Positions 26,734 to 34,435 of a stretch of 64,000 nt of DNA are shown here, piece by piece (position 1 is the stretch's first letter; each line of letters starts with the position of its first letter). The position numbers and the translations under genes are program-made. Below the pieces are notes generated by a model that ran no database searches, was not told the origin of the DNA, and was given only the letters and a program-made list of their open reading frames with translations. Origin of the DNA: Dinoroseobacter sp039192165 (lineage in GTDB: Bacteria > Pseudomonadota > Alphaproteobacteria > Rhodobacterales > Rhodobacteraceae); NCBI GenBank assembly GCA_039192165.1, contig JBCCXD010000001.1:186001-250000 (forward strand), in the 5' to 3' direction.

Positions 26734-26747
26734 TGTTAGCGCTATCA
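26734..26747 (+). promoter_or_regulatory. CceR-like operator upstream of gap2
   Basis: TGTTAGCGCTATCA matches 13 of 14 positions of TGTTAGCGCTAACA. It ends 32 nt before the gap2 ATG, a position where a bound repressor would cover the promoter or early transcript. Confidence 0.65.
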
Positions 26748-26779
26748 AGACTATCAGAACTGCGATGCGGGGCCCAACT

Positions 26780-27781
26780 ATGACACTTAAGGTTGCGATC
26801 AACGGATTTGGCCGGATCGGGCGCAATGTTTTGCGCGCGATCATCGAAAGTGGACGTACAGATATCGAAGTGGTCGCGATCAACGATCTCGGGCCCGTTG
26901 AAACCAACGCACATCTTCTGAAATTTGATAGTGTGCATGGCCGTTTCCCGGCCGAAGTTAAGGTTTTCGGTGCATCGCTTGATGTCGGGCGTGGTCCAAT
27001 CGAGGTCACCGCAATACGCGAGCCAAAAGACCTGCCCTGGGCGCATGTAGATGTCGTAATGGAATGCACAGGCATCTTCACTGCACGGGACAAAGCAGCG
27101 CTACATCTGGAAAATGGCGCCAAACGCGTGCTTGTATCCGCCCCGGCATCGGGGGCCGACAACACAATCGTTTACGGCGTTAACCACGACACTCTTTCGG
27201 GCGCTGATATTGTCGTCTCCAACGCATCCTGTACAACGAACTGCCTCAGCCCGGTGGCCAAAGTGCTTCACGACAGCGTTGGTATCGTCAAAGGTTTCAT
27301 GACAACGATACACAGCTATACCGGCGACCAGCCTACGCTGGATACCATGCACAAAGACCTCTACCGCGCCCGAGCGGCGGCGATGAACATGATCCCGACG
27401 TCGACCGGCGCCGCCAAAGCTGTCGGACTGGTGCTGCCCGATCTGGCAGGCAAGCTTGACGGTGTGGCCATTCGCGTTCCAACCCCGAATGTTTCGGTCG
27501 TTGACCTGACTTTCGAAGCTGCACGGGACACCACCGCAGAGGAAATCAACGCAGCCATTCACGCGGCCGCCGCCGGCCCACTCAAAGGAATTCTCGGCGT
27601 CACTGACCACAAGCTCGTTTCTATGGACTTCAACCACGACGCGCATTCCTCGATCTTTGCCACCGACCAAACCAAGGTCCTGGAAGGCACGATGTGCCGC
27701 GTACTTAGCTGGTATGACAACGAATGGGGCTTCTCAAACCGGATGGCCGATACAGCGGTTGAGATGGGAAAGTTCATCTAG
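26780..27781 (+). CDS. gap: Glyceraldehyde-3-phosphate dehydrogenase, NAD-type
   Basis: 333-residue GAPDH paralog of the preceding gene. It has INGFGRIGRN, catalytic SNASCTTNCLSPVAKVL and SWYDNEWGFSNRM. The NAD-selective Asp is kept (INDLGPVETNAHLLKFDS), so it is likely the glycolytic enzyme. The frame is open further upstream to 26699, but the ATG at 26780 gives the family N-terminus MTLKVAINGFGRIG. The last 4 nt overlap the convergent GNAT gene. Confidence 0.95.
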   Translation: MTLKVAINGFGRIGRNVLRAIIESGRTDIEVVAINDLGPVETNAHLLKFDSVHGRFPAEVKVFGASLDVGRGPIEVTAIREPKDLPWAHVDVVMECTGIFTARDKAALHLENGAKRVLVSAPASGADNTIVYGVNHDTLSGADIVVSNASCTTNCLSPVAKVLHDSVGIVKGFMTTIHSYTGDQPTLDTMHKDLYRARAAAMNMIPTSTGAAKAVGLVLPDLAGKLDGVAIRVPTPNVSVVDLTFEAARDTTAEEINAAIHAAAAGPLKGILGVTDHKLVSMDFNHDAHSSIFATDQTKVLEGTMCRVLSWYDNEWGFSNRMADTAVEMGKFI

Positions 27782-28383
27782 GGGCAAAAAATCGGGACAT
27801 GGGGCGCCGCGTGTCGCGGCAAAACCCCGGAAAGGCGCGGATCATCTGCAACCTCGATCTGCTGGCGGATGGGCGTGAACCCGGAGCGGATGTAAAATCC
27901 GAGCGCGCTTGGATGATCTAGCGTGCAGGTGTGCACCCAAACCCGGGAGATACCTTCCTTGGCCCATGCCCGGGTGAGCGCGATGTTCATCAGATACCGG
28001 CCTGCCCCCTGCCCGACCGCGTCCGGTACAAGACCAAGAAATGCGATTTCGCAAACAGCACTCTCGCGGTAGTCAAGCTCCAGCAGGCCAACGGCCCGGT
28101 CACCGTCGCGCAGTACAAGTATCTCGACATGCTGGTCGCGTAGAATTGTCATCAGCGCGTCGGTGGAAAGCGCCATGCGTGAGAACCACATCCAAGGCAA
28201 ACCGCCGACAGCAAGGTACAAAGCCCGATAGGCCTCGGGGTCAGGCTCTGTCACCTTTTCAAGGACCAGTCCGGGCAGGTCAGGCGCTGCGCGCTCCGCG
28301 GGGCGTTCTGTCATCTCCAGATGCGTGACCACTGTTGCGATCTTGCCCAATGGCACATCCGTAAATCCGTCCGCTTGCCGCAT
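27778..28383 (-). CDS. GNAT family N-acetyltransferase
   Basis: 201 residues. The acetyl-CoA binding core follows the strand ALLELDYRE-type segment: EIAFLGLVPDAVGQGAGRYLMNIAL contains the V-x-x-x-x-x-GxG/A pyrophosphate loop. It is followed by VWVHTCTLDHPSALGFYIRSGFTP, a typical GNAT end. Substrate unknown. Four-nucleotide convergent overlap with gap2. Confidence 0.85.
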   Translation of the reverse strand: MRQADGFTDVPLGKIATVVTHLEMTERPAERAAPDLPGLVLEKVTEPDPEAYRALYLAVGGLPWMWFSRMALSTDALMTILRDQHVEILVLRDGDRAVGLLELDYRESAVCEIAFLGLVPDAVGQGAGRYLMNIALTRAWAKEGISRVWVHTCTLDHPSALGFYIRSGFTPIRQQIEVADDPRLSGVLPRHAAPHVPIFCP

Positions 28384-28551
28384 GAGGTCCCCCTATGTGT
28401 GTTGCGCAAGCCCTGCTCGAGCCTTGCAAAAAATGCAATACCGCCTTCGAAAACCGTCAGTTGTGCTGCGCCGCAGCATGCCCCATATCCGGATCAACGA
28501 ATGATACAGACGCCCCCTCTAAAAGGGGCGCCCAAACCGAAGGAACCCGAC

Positions 28552-28716
28552 ATGACCGATATCTTTTCCACACTCCGCACTGCAGTTCGCAAACGCATCG
28601 CCTATGAGCAAACCTACAGCGAACTGGCACGTATGCCGCGGGACCTGGCACGCGACGTGAACCTTGACCCGCGTGAAGCGCGCAAGAACGCACACATCGC
28701 TGTTTACGGCTACTAG
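28552..28716 (+). CDS. DUF1127 domain-containing small protein
   Basis: 54-residue basic protein MTDIFSTLRTAVRKRIAYEQ... with the DUF1127 core TYSELARMPRDLARDVNL (residues 21-38). Small DUF1127 (YjiS-like) proteins are common in Rhodobacteraceae. Some affect RNA turnover or stress responses, but the role here is unknown. A ribosome site (GAAGGA) is 7 nt before the ATG, and a short CCCCT/AGGGG hairpin lies in the leader at about 28514-28529. Confidence 0.8.
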   Translation: MTDIFSTLRTAVRKRIAYEQTYSELARMPRDLARDVNLDPREARKNAHIAVYGY

Positions 28717-28725
28717 AGCCGGCAG

Positions 28726-29244
28726 CTACTGCGCCGCTTTGGAGCGATGCGGCGGGCCGAACTGCTTTTGCAGTGCGGCCTCGACCGCCGGCGTAACAAA
28801 AGGCCCAACATCGCCTCCAAGGCGCGCGATTTCTTTGACGAGTTTCGAAGCAATCGCCTGATGTTCCGCTTCTGCCATCAGAAACACCGTCTCTATCGCG
28901 TCATCGAGACGCCGGTTCATCCCGACCATCTGGAACTCGTACTCGAAGTCGGCCACGGCCCGCAGGCCCCGAATGATCACTCCCGCGCCGACATCCCGTG
29001 CGCAGTCGATCAACAGGTTCTCAAACGGGTGGGCTACGATCTCGATACCCGTTTGGCGCTCGATTGAAACGCATTCTGCACGCAACATGTTGACCCGCTC
29101 ATCGAGCGAAAACAAAGGTCCCTTGTCGCGGTTAATGGCAACTCCGATCACAAGACGGTCCACCAACCGCGCCGCCCTGCGAATAATATCCAAATGACCA
29201 AGCGTTACCGGATCGAAGGTTCCGGGATAAAGACCAATACGCAT
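28726..29244 (-). CDS. coaD: Phosphopantetheine adenylyltransferase
   Basis: 172-residue CoaD, the penultimate step of coenzyme A synthesis. The nucleotidyltransferase motif GTFDPVTLGHLD is at residues 8-19, with GVAINRDKGPLFSLDERV and VIIRGLRAVADFEYEFQM. The ATG at 29244 is chosen because it starts the conserved MRIGLYPGTF; the frame extends upstream without homology. Slightly longer C-terminal tail than E. coli (PPHRSKAAQ). Confidence 0.94.
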   Translation of the reverse strand: MRIGLYPGTFDPVTLGHLDIIRRAARLVDRLVIGVAINRDKGPLFSLDERVNMLRAECVSIERQTGIEIVAHPFENLLIDCARDVGAGVIIRGLRAVADFEYEFQMVGMNRRLDDAIETVFLMAEAEHQAIASKLVKEIARLGGDVGPFVTPAVEAALQKQFGPPHRSKAAQ

Positions 29245-29333
29245 TGGCGTCTCCTGTGCTGCGCCGGCAGAAAGCCCGAAGACCCGTCGGATATCAAGGA
29301 ATTTCGCACCAGGCGTGGCGTTCCATCGCGGGC

Positions 29334-29768
29334 TCAAAAGCCCATGATCATTCCCTCAAGCGCTTCTTTCTCCATGCTGACTTCCTGAAGCCGGGCTTTT
29401 ACTGCATCCCCCAAAGTGACAATGCCGACCATGGCGCCGCTTTCCAACACCGGCATATGCCGGAACCGGCCTTCCGTCATCTTACGCAGAACCGTATCAG
29501 CACTGTCGTCCAGAGTGCAGGTAACGGGGTTTGCAGTCATCATTGACCCCACAGTATCCCCCAGGCAGGTGGGCCCACGCCGCCCCACCTCTCGCACGAT
29601 GTCGCGTTCGGACAGTACACCGTCCGCGCTTTTTCCGTCCGATGAGACGACCAGCGTCCCGATCCGCTTTTCTGACAGGATCTTTGCGGCCTCTGTGACG
29701 GTCGATCCCGGCGCAATCGTCACCACTCCTTCGGTCGCCTTGGCTTTCAGAATATGATGTACAAGCAT
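29334..29768 (-). CDS. CBS domain-containing protein
   Basis: 144 residues forming a pair of CBS motifs: residues 1-60 (VVTIAPGSTVTEAAKILSEK, RIGTLVVSSDGKSADGVLSE) and 75-125 (NPVTCTLDDSADTVLRKMTE, RFRHMPVLESGAMVGIVTLG). CBS pairs bind adenosyl ligands and act as energy or redox sensors; no attached effector domain is seen. A strong ribosome site GGGAGGAG precedes the ATG at 29768. It lies 89 nt upstream of coaD on the same strand. Confidence 0.87.
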   Translation of the reverse strand: MLVHHILKAKATEGVVTIAPGSTVTEAAKILSEKRIGTLVVSSDGKSADGVLSERDIVREVGRRGPTCLGDTVGSMMTANPVTCTLDDSADTVLRKMTEGRFRHMPVLESGAMVGIVTLGDAVKARLQEVSMEKEALEGMIMGF

Positions 29769-29820
29769 AACTCCTCCCTTGCTCGCAGAACCAAAGCGTC
29801 GCGCCGGGGCGCCGCTTGTG

Positions 29821-30711
29821 TCAAGCGATCCGCTCCGCTTGGGCAAGTGTAGCTCGAAAAACCGCGCTGAACTCACTCGAAAATTGCTGCAGTCCTACGA
29901 CTTTTTGGTCATCTGCATGCCGAACCAGATAGAAGCTGCGCCGAAGCGCAACCAAATCCGGCAGCACAAGTTGCAGGTCCGAAGCCACGGGCAAAGCGAA
30001 ATCATGCACGACACCGAGGCCCGCTTGCGCGCGCAATAGGTTCAGTTGAACGGCCACGGAATTGGACGTCAGACGCGCAGGACCGAGACCAAGTTCAGCA
30101 AGATAGTCCAGCTCGCGATCAAAGATCATATCAGGGATATAGCCAACGATGCGATGCGCCTGCAGATCTTCAAGCCCCGCAACCGGGTGAGACGCCAGAA
30201 GCTCCCGATGTCCGGCGAGGTGCAGCGCGTAGTCGCTCAACTTCTGAACCGTCAAGCGGCCAGTTTCAGGCGGCGAAACCGTAATCGCCATGTCCGCTTC
30301 GCGCTTGGTCAGATTGACCACGCGAGGCAAGGCGACGATCTGTATTTCAAGATCAGGGTGCGTTTTCGCAAGGGCAGCACAAACCTGTGGCAACAGAAAA
30401 TTAGCGCACCCGTCCGGTGCCCCAATCCGGATTGTACCGCGCAGCCCCTCTGAACCGGCCAAAGCCCCTGCGCCTGCGCGAACAGCGCGCTCGAGCGCTT
30501 CGGCATGGGGCAGCAGCCTCGCGCCAGCCTCGGTGATGTTGTAACCCATTGGAGATTTGGAAAAGAGCGGCTGGGCGCAGTCGGCCTCAAGTCGCGCGAT
30601 GCGTCGTCCGACGGTTGCCGGATCCATCCGCAGTGTCCGTGCTGCCGGCGTCAGACCTTCCGCGCGGGCGACCGCCAGGAAGACACGCAAATCATCCCAG
30701 TTTCCGTCCAT
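29821..30711 (-). CDS. LysR family transcriptional regulator (divergent from mmsA)
   Basis: 296 residues. Winged HTH at residues 3-60 (DDLRVFLAVARAEGLTPAAR, then TVGRRIARLEADCAQPLFSK) and a substrate-binding domain from about 90. It is divergent from mmsA with a 107-nt spacer that holds TTTTGCA repeats, so it probably controls mmsA; the effector may be a valine-degradation intermediate (inference). Confidence 0.88.
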   Translation of the reverse strand: MDGNWDDLRVFLAVARAEGLTPAARTLRMDPATVGRRIARLEADCAQPLFSKSPMGYNITEAGARLLPHAEALERAVRAGAGALAGSEGLRGTIRIGAPDGCANFLLPQVCAALAKTHPDLEIQIVALPRVVNLTKREADMAITVSPPETGRLTVQKLSDYALHLAGHRELLASHPVAGLEDLQAHRIVGYIPDMIFDRELDYLAELGLGPARLTSNSVAVQLNLLRAQAGLGVVHDFALPVASDLQLVLPDLVALRRSFYLVRHADDQKVVGLQQFSSEFSAVFRATLAQAERIA

Positions 30712-30719
30712 TGTGCCTC

Positions 30720-30800
30720 TTGCATTTTTGCAAAGCCTTTTTGGTATATTGCCTCTGTTCCGCGCAATTTTGCAACTCTATGGTGCGGTCATCTTTTGCA
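30720..30800 (+). promoter_or_regulatory. TTTTGCA repeats between lysR and mmsA, candidate LysR binding region
   Basis: TTGCATTTTTGCAA (30720-30733) is an inverted repeat containing a T-N11-A LysR box. TTTTGCA recurs at 30767-30773 and 30794-30800. The three copies span the divergent promoter region. Confidence 0.5.
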
Positions 30801-30818
30801 CCAAGGGGGGAGAAGCCC

Positions 30819-32318
30819 ATGGAAGAGCTCAGCCACTACATCGGCGGAAAGCGCACGTCCGGCAACTCTGGTCGCTTTGCCGACGTAATGAACCCGGCCA
30901 CCGGGGAAGTTCAGGCGAAGGTGCCGCTTGCGTCACAGCAGGAACTCGACGCCGCCGTGGCTGCCGCAGCCGAAGCGCAGCCCGCCTGGGCCGCAACAAA
31001 CCCGCAGCGGCGCGCCCGCGTTCTGATGGAATTTGTGCGTCTGCTGCATCGCGACATGGACAAACTGGCCGAAGCACTCAGCCGCGAGCATGGCAAAACC
31101 CTGCCCGATGCAAAGGGCGACGTGATCCGCGGGCTGGAAGTGGTGGAGTTCTGTATCGGCGCGCCGCACCTTCTTAAGGGCGAATACACCGACAGCGCTG
31201 GCCCCGGCATCGACATGTATTCGATGCGACAGGCGTTGGGCGTGGTCGCAGGCATTACGCCGTTTAACTTCCCCGCAATGATCCCGATGTGGAAGTTCGC
31301 CCCCGCCCTTGCCTGCGGTAACGCGTTTATTCTCAAACCGTCTGAGCGCGATCCGTCGGTCCCTCTCATGCTCGCGGAGCTTATGAGCGAGGCAGGCCTG
31401 CCGGATAATCTCCTCCAGGTCGCGAACGGCGACAAAGAAGCGGTCGATGCGATCCTCGATAATCCGACCATTCAGGCCGTGGGTTTTGTCGGTTCAACCC
31501 CGATTGCAGAGTACATTTACTCCCGTGGCTGCGCGAATGGCAAACGGGTTCAGTGCTTTGGTGGCGCCAAGAACCACATGATCATCATGCCGGATGCAGA
31601 CATGGATCAGGCCGCCGATGCGCTTGTCGGCGCGGGCTACGGTGCGGCTGGCGAGCGCTGCATGGCAATCTCGGTGGCCGTGCCCGTGGGAGACGAGACT
31701 GCGGACCGGTTGATTGATAAGCTTGTGCCGCGCATCGAAGCGCTGAAAGTCGGGCCCTACACCGCCGGCGGTGACGTGGATTACGGCCCAGTGGTCACCG
31801 CAGCCGCCAAGGAGAATATCCAACGCCTTGTTCAGTCTGGCATAGATGCCGGCGCGAAACTTGTTGTCGATGGCCGCAACTTCAACCTGCAGGGATACGA
31901 GAACGGCTTTTTTGTTGGGCCACACCTGTTCGACAACGTGACCCGGGACATGGAAATCTATCAAAAAGAGATCTTCGGCCCGGTTCTGTCGACCGTTCGG
32001 GCGCAAAGCTACCAGGAAGCCCTGGGGCTGGCGATGGACCATGAATATGGCAATGGCACAGCGATCTTTACCCGGGATGGCGATACCGCGCGCGACTTCG
32101 CAAACCGGATCAATATCGGCATGGTCGGAGTAAATGTCCCGATCCCGGTACCGCTGGCTTACCACACTTTTGGAGGCTGGAAAAAATCGGGGTTCGGGGA
32201 CCTGAACCAGCACGGACCGGATGCATTCAAGTTCTACACACGAACCAAAACGGTTACCGCCCGTTGGCCCTCGGGGATCAAGGAAGGTGGCGAGTTTACC
32301 ATCCCGGTAATGCAATAA
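30819..32318 (+). CDS. mmsA: Methylmalonate-semialdehyde dehydrogenase (CoA-acylating)
   Basis: 499-residue aldehyde dehydrogenase of the MMSDH family, which converts methylmalonate semialdehyde (from valine) to propionyl-CoA. It has the fold motif GFVGSTPIAEYIYSRG, the catalytic Cys in GAAGERCMAISVAV, the C-terminal YHTFGGWKKSGFGDLNQHG and FYTRTKTVTARWP. The frame is open upstream to 30549, but the ATG at 30819 (after a G-rich ribosome site) gives the family start MEELSHYIGGKRT. Ends in a strong terminator. Confidence 0.95.
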   Translation: MEELSHYIGGKRTSGNSGRFADVMNPATGEVQAKVPLASQQELDAAVAAAAEAQPAWAATNPQRRARVLMEFVRLLHRDMDKLAEALSREHGKTLPDAKGDVIRGLEVVEFCIGAPHLLKGEYTDSAGPGIDMYSMRQALGVVAGITPFNFPAMIPMWKFAPALACGNAFILKPSERDPSVPLMLAELMSEAGLPDNLLQVANGDKEAVDAILDNPTIQAVGFVGSTPIAEYIYSRGCANGKRVQCFGGAKNHMIIMPDADMDQAADALVGAGYGAAGERCMAISVAVPVGDETADRLIDKLVPRIEALKVGPYTAGGDVDYGPVVTAAAKENIQRLVQSGIDAGAKLVVDGRNFNLQGYENGFFVGPHLFDNVTRDMEIYQKEIFGPVLSTVRAQSYQEALGLAMDHEYGNGTAIFTRDGDTARDFANRINIGMVGVNVPIPVPLAYHTFGGWKKSGFGDLNQHGPDAFKFYTRTKTVTARWPSGIKEGGEFTIPVMQ

Positions 32319-32323
32319 GACAA

Positions 32324-32348
32324 AGGGCGGCTCCGGGAGCCGCCCTTC
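32324..32348 (+). terminator. Rho-independent terminator after mmsA
   Basis: AAGGGCGGCTC pairs with GAGCCGCCCTT around a CGG loop, 6 nt after the stop. The stem is GC-rich and AT-flanked on both ends, so it may also end the convergent VPLPA-CTERM gene. Confidence 0.8.
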
Positions 32349-32379
32349 TCAAGTGTGCTGAGTACATACTTGAAGTATT

Positions 32380-33021
32380 TTAGGCCTTCTTGCGGCGCTT
32401 CAGAGCCGCAAGACCGCCAACGCCCGCCAACAACAACCAACCTGCTGCTGGAAGCGGGACCACCGTCGCGTCAATCGACTTGACGCGAAAATTGTCGAAA
32501 AAGAAGAACTCCCCGCCATTCGCGAAATCAGCCCCGGTGTAAATGGCTGAAATCGTAAGGGATTCGCCGGTTTCTCCGTTAAAGATATACGGATTGTCTT
32601 TGCTGGCGGACGCAACTGTCGCGCCGTTCACCGAGATATCCCAGTCGTCGAACGCGCCGCCGAAAGCCCCGAGCGCGGTGAACGAGACCGAATCAAAGAT
32701 CACCGTGGTCGCGAAGTTGAAGGTCAGGCTCTCCGAAATAAAGAACGCGGAGTCGAGCCCTTCGGTCAGGTCGGCACCACGATTGAAGCCGAGACCGTCA
32801 CTGGTCTGTGTGAGCGTCGTTGTGCAGAAGGGCCCGCAGACGCTCGGCGTAAGATCGATGGTACCTGACAGACCGGTGCCATTGTCGAATGACCCGAAAG
32901 CTGTACCAACCCCGGAGACCTGTGCCCCGGTAAGATCAAGTGTTTGTACAGCAGCAGAAGCTGAACCGGCAGACAGAAATGCCGCTGCAGCCGCAACAGC
33001 CAGAAGATTTGTGAGTTTCAT
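32380..33021 (-). CDS. VPLPA-CTERM sorting domain-containing secreted protein
   Basis: 213 residues: signal peptide MKLTNLLAVAAAAAFLSAGS, a beta-rich body with FDSVSFTALGAFGGAFDDWD and FFFFDNFRV typical of PEP-CTERM-like surface proteins, and the tripartite C-terminus VPLPAAGWLLLAGVGGLAAL followed by KRRKKA. VPLPA-CTERM is a sorting signal processed by an exosortase (XrtD type), with no exosortase in the window. The protein is thus probably displayed or released at the outer surface; ligand unknown. The two Cys near residue 60 may form a disulfide. Confidence 0.9.
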   Translation of the reverse strand: MKLTNLLAVAAAAAFLSAGSASAAVQTLDLTGAQVSGVGTAFGSFDNGTGLSGTIDLTPSVCGPFCTTTLTQTSDGLGFNRGADLTEGLDSAFFISESLTFNFATTVIFDSVSFTALGAFGGAFDDWDISVNGATVASASKDNPYIFNGETGESLTISAIYTGADFANGGEFFFFDNFRVKSIDATVVPLPAAGWLLLAGVGGLAALKRRKKA

Positions 33022-33237
33022 GCTTTCCTTAACTCAAAAAATGGTCACACGGAGGCGCGGAACGTACGCTGCGCACTGCCTTAAACCGTAGCTGAGTCGG
33101 ACCCGGCTTTCACGCCTTTTTTGAAAAAATTCGTGCGACATATTCCTCGCATTTGAAAACACCGGACAAGCCTTTTAGAAAGCACGCTGAAATGCGCGAC
33201 ACTTGGCCTTGCGCGCCCCCTTTTCTAGACTGAGCTC

Positions 33238-34365
33238 ATGACACCGCCCAGCTTCACACTTGGCATTGAAGAAGAGTACCTGCTTGTCGATCTCGACAAC
33301 CTACAGCTTGCCGAAGCGCCGCAAAGACTGATGGACGCCTGCAAGGCGCGGCTTGCGGGTCAAGTCAGCCCAGAGTTTCTGCAGTGCCAGATTGAAATTG
33401 GGACAGGCGTATGCGCCACGATCGCCGAGGCGCGCGAGGACCTCCGCCGCCTGCGCGCGGTCGTGGCCGAGGAAGCGCGCCGATTTAACATGGCACCGAT
33501 CGCAGTGTCCTGTCATCCATCTGCGGACTGGGCCAAACAGCATCATACCGACCGGGATCGCTACAACGCCCTTGAGAAAGACCTTGGCGGGGTCGCGCGG
33601 CGGTTGCTGATCTGTGGCATGCACACCCATATCGGGCTGGAGGATGACAGCCTGCGGATCGATCTGATGCCGCAGTTTTCCTACTTTCTCCCTCATCTTC
33701 TGGCGCTCTCGACCTCATCGCCGTTTTGGAAGGGTCAGGATACCGGCCTTGCGTCGTACAGGCTGACGGTATTCGACAACCTGCCCAGAACCGGCCTTCC
33801 GCCCAATTTCGCGTCCTGGCCGGAATACCAGCGGGCCACGCATATCCTGATCGATCTGGGACTCATCGAGGACACAACAAAAATCTGGTGGGACCTGCGT
33901 CCGTCCCACCGCTTCCCAACACTCGAGAGCCGCATCTGCGACGTGAGTCCGCGTATGGAGGACGCGCTGAGCCTTGCTGCCTTGGCGCAGGCATTGATGC
34001 GGATGCTCTGGCGGATGCGATCGGAAAACACCCGTTGGCGCATCTATGAGCGCTTCCTGATCGCTGAAAACCGCTGGCGGGCCCAACGCTACGGCGCCAC
34101 CGGGGATCTGATCGACTTCGGAGCAGGCAAAGTGAAATCTATGACGGACCTGACGTGCGAACTCCAGGAGTTGATTGGTCAGGATGCCGAGGTGTTCGGA
34201 ACTGCGCAGGAAATCGAACGTCTGTGCAGTATTGCGCGGGACGGCTCCAGCGCCGACAGGCAGCGCAGGGTCCGCGCGGACGCACTAGAGGCTGGCCAAG
34301 ACGAGTCCGCCGCGATGGACGCTGTGGTCCGACATCTGATTGAAGAGTTTCATACCGATTTGTAA
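33238..34365 (+). CDS. Carboxylate-amine ligase, YbdK family (glutamate-cysteine ligase type 2)
   Basis: 375 residues. The GCS2/YbdK start TLGIEEEYLLVD is visible, as are GMHTHIGLEDDSLRIDLM, SRICDVSPRM and a C-terminal all-helical region. The family carries out ATP-dependent amide bond formation. YbdK itself has weak glutamate-cysteine ligase activity, and the true substrates here are unknown. It stands alone on the + strand after a 216-nt gap and before the acyl-CoA dehydrogenase gene (70-nt gap). Confidence 0.88.
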   Translation: MTPPSFTLGIEEEYLLVDLDNLQLAEAPQRLMDACKARLAGQVSPEFLQCQIEIGTGVCATIAEAREDLRRLRAVVAEEARRFNMAPIAVSCHPSADWAKQHHTDRDRYNALEKDLGGVARRLLICGMHTHIGLEDDSLRIDLMPQFSYFLPHLLALSTSSPFWKGQDTGLASYRLTVFDNLPRTGLPPNFASWPEYQRATHILIDLGLIEDTTKIWWDLRPSHRFPTLESRICDVSPRMEDALSLAALAQALMRMLWRMRSENTRWRIYERFLIAENRWRAQRYGATGDLIDFGAGKVKSMTDLTCELQELIGQDAEVFGTAQEIERLCSIARDGSSADRQRRVRADALEAGQDESAAMDAVVRHLIEEFHTDL

Positions 34366-34392
34366 CTGCAGGCTTGCAACCATCTCGCGGCT

Positions 34393-34424
34393 ACCGTTAA
34401 GTGAACAAGTGTTCAATTCACGGT
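34393..34424 (+). promoter_or_regulatory. 32-bp imperfect palindrome before the acyl-CoA dehydrogenase gene
   Basis: Arms ACCGT...ACGGT enclose the core TGAAC-AAGT-GTTCA (34402-34415). In all, 13 of 16 base pairs are symmetric. It ends 11 nt before the ATG at 34436, so a bound protein would overlap the promoter or translation start region. The TGAAC-N4-GTTCA core resembles TetR-family operators for fatty-acid and branched-chain catabolism genes. Confidence 0.55.
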
Positions 34425-34435
34425 TGGAGGGGCCC

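Noticed and set aside
28514..28529. CCCCT/AGGGG hairpin in the DUF1127 leader as a riboswitch
   Set aside because: Only five pairs and no conserved aptamer sequence; too small for a riboswitch claim.
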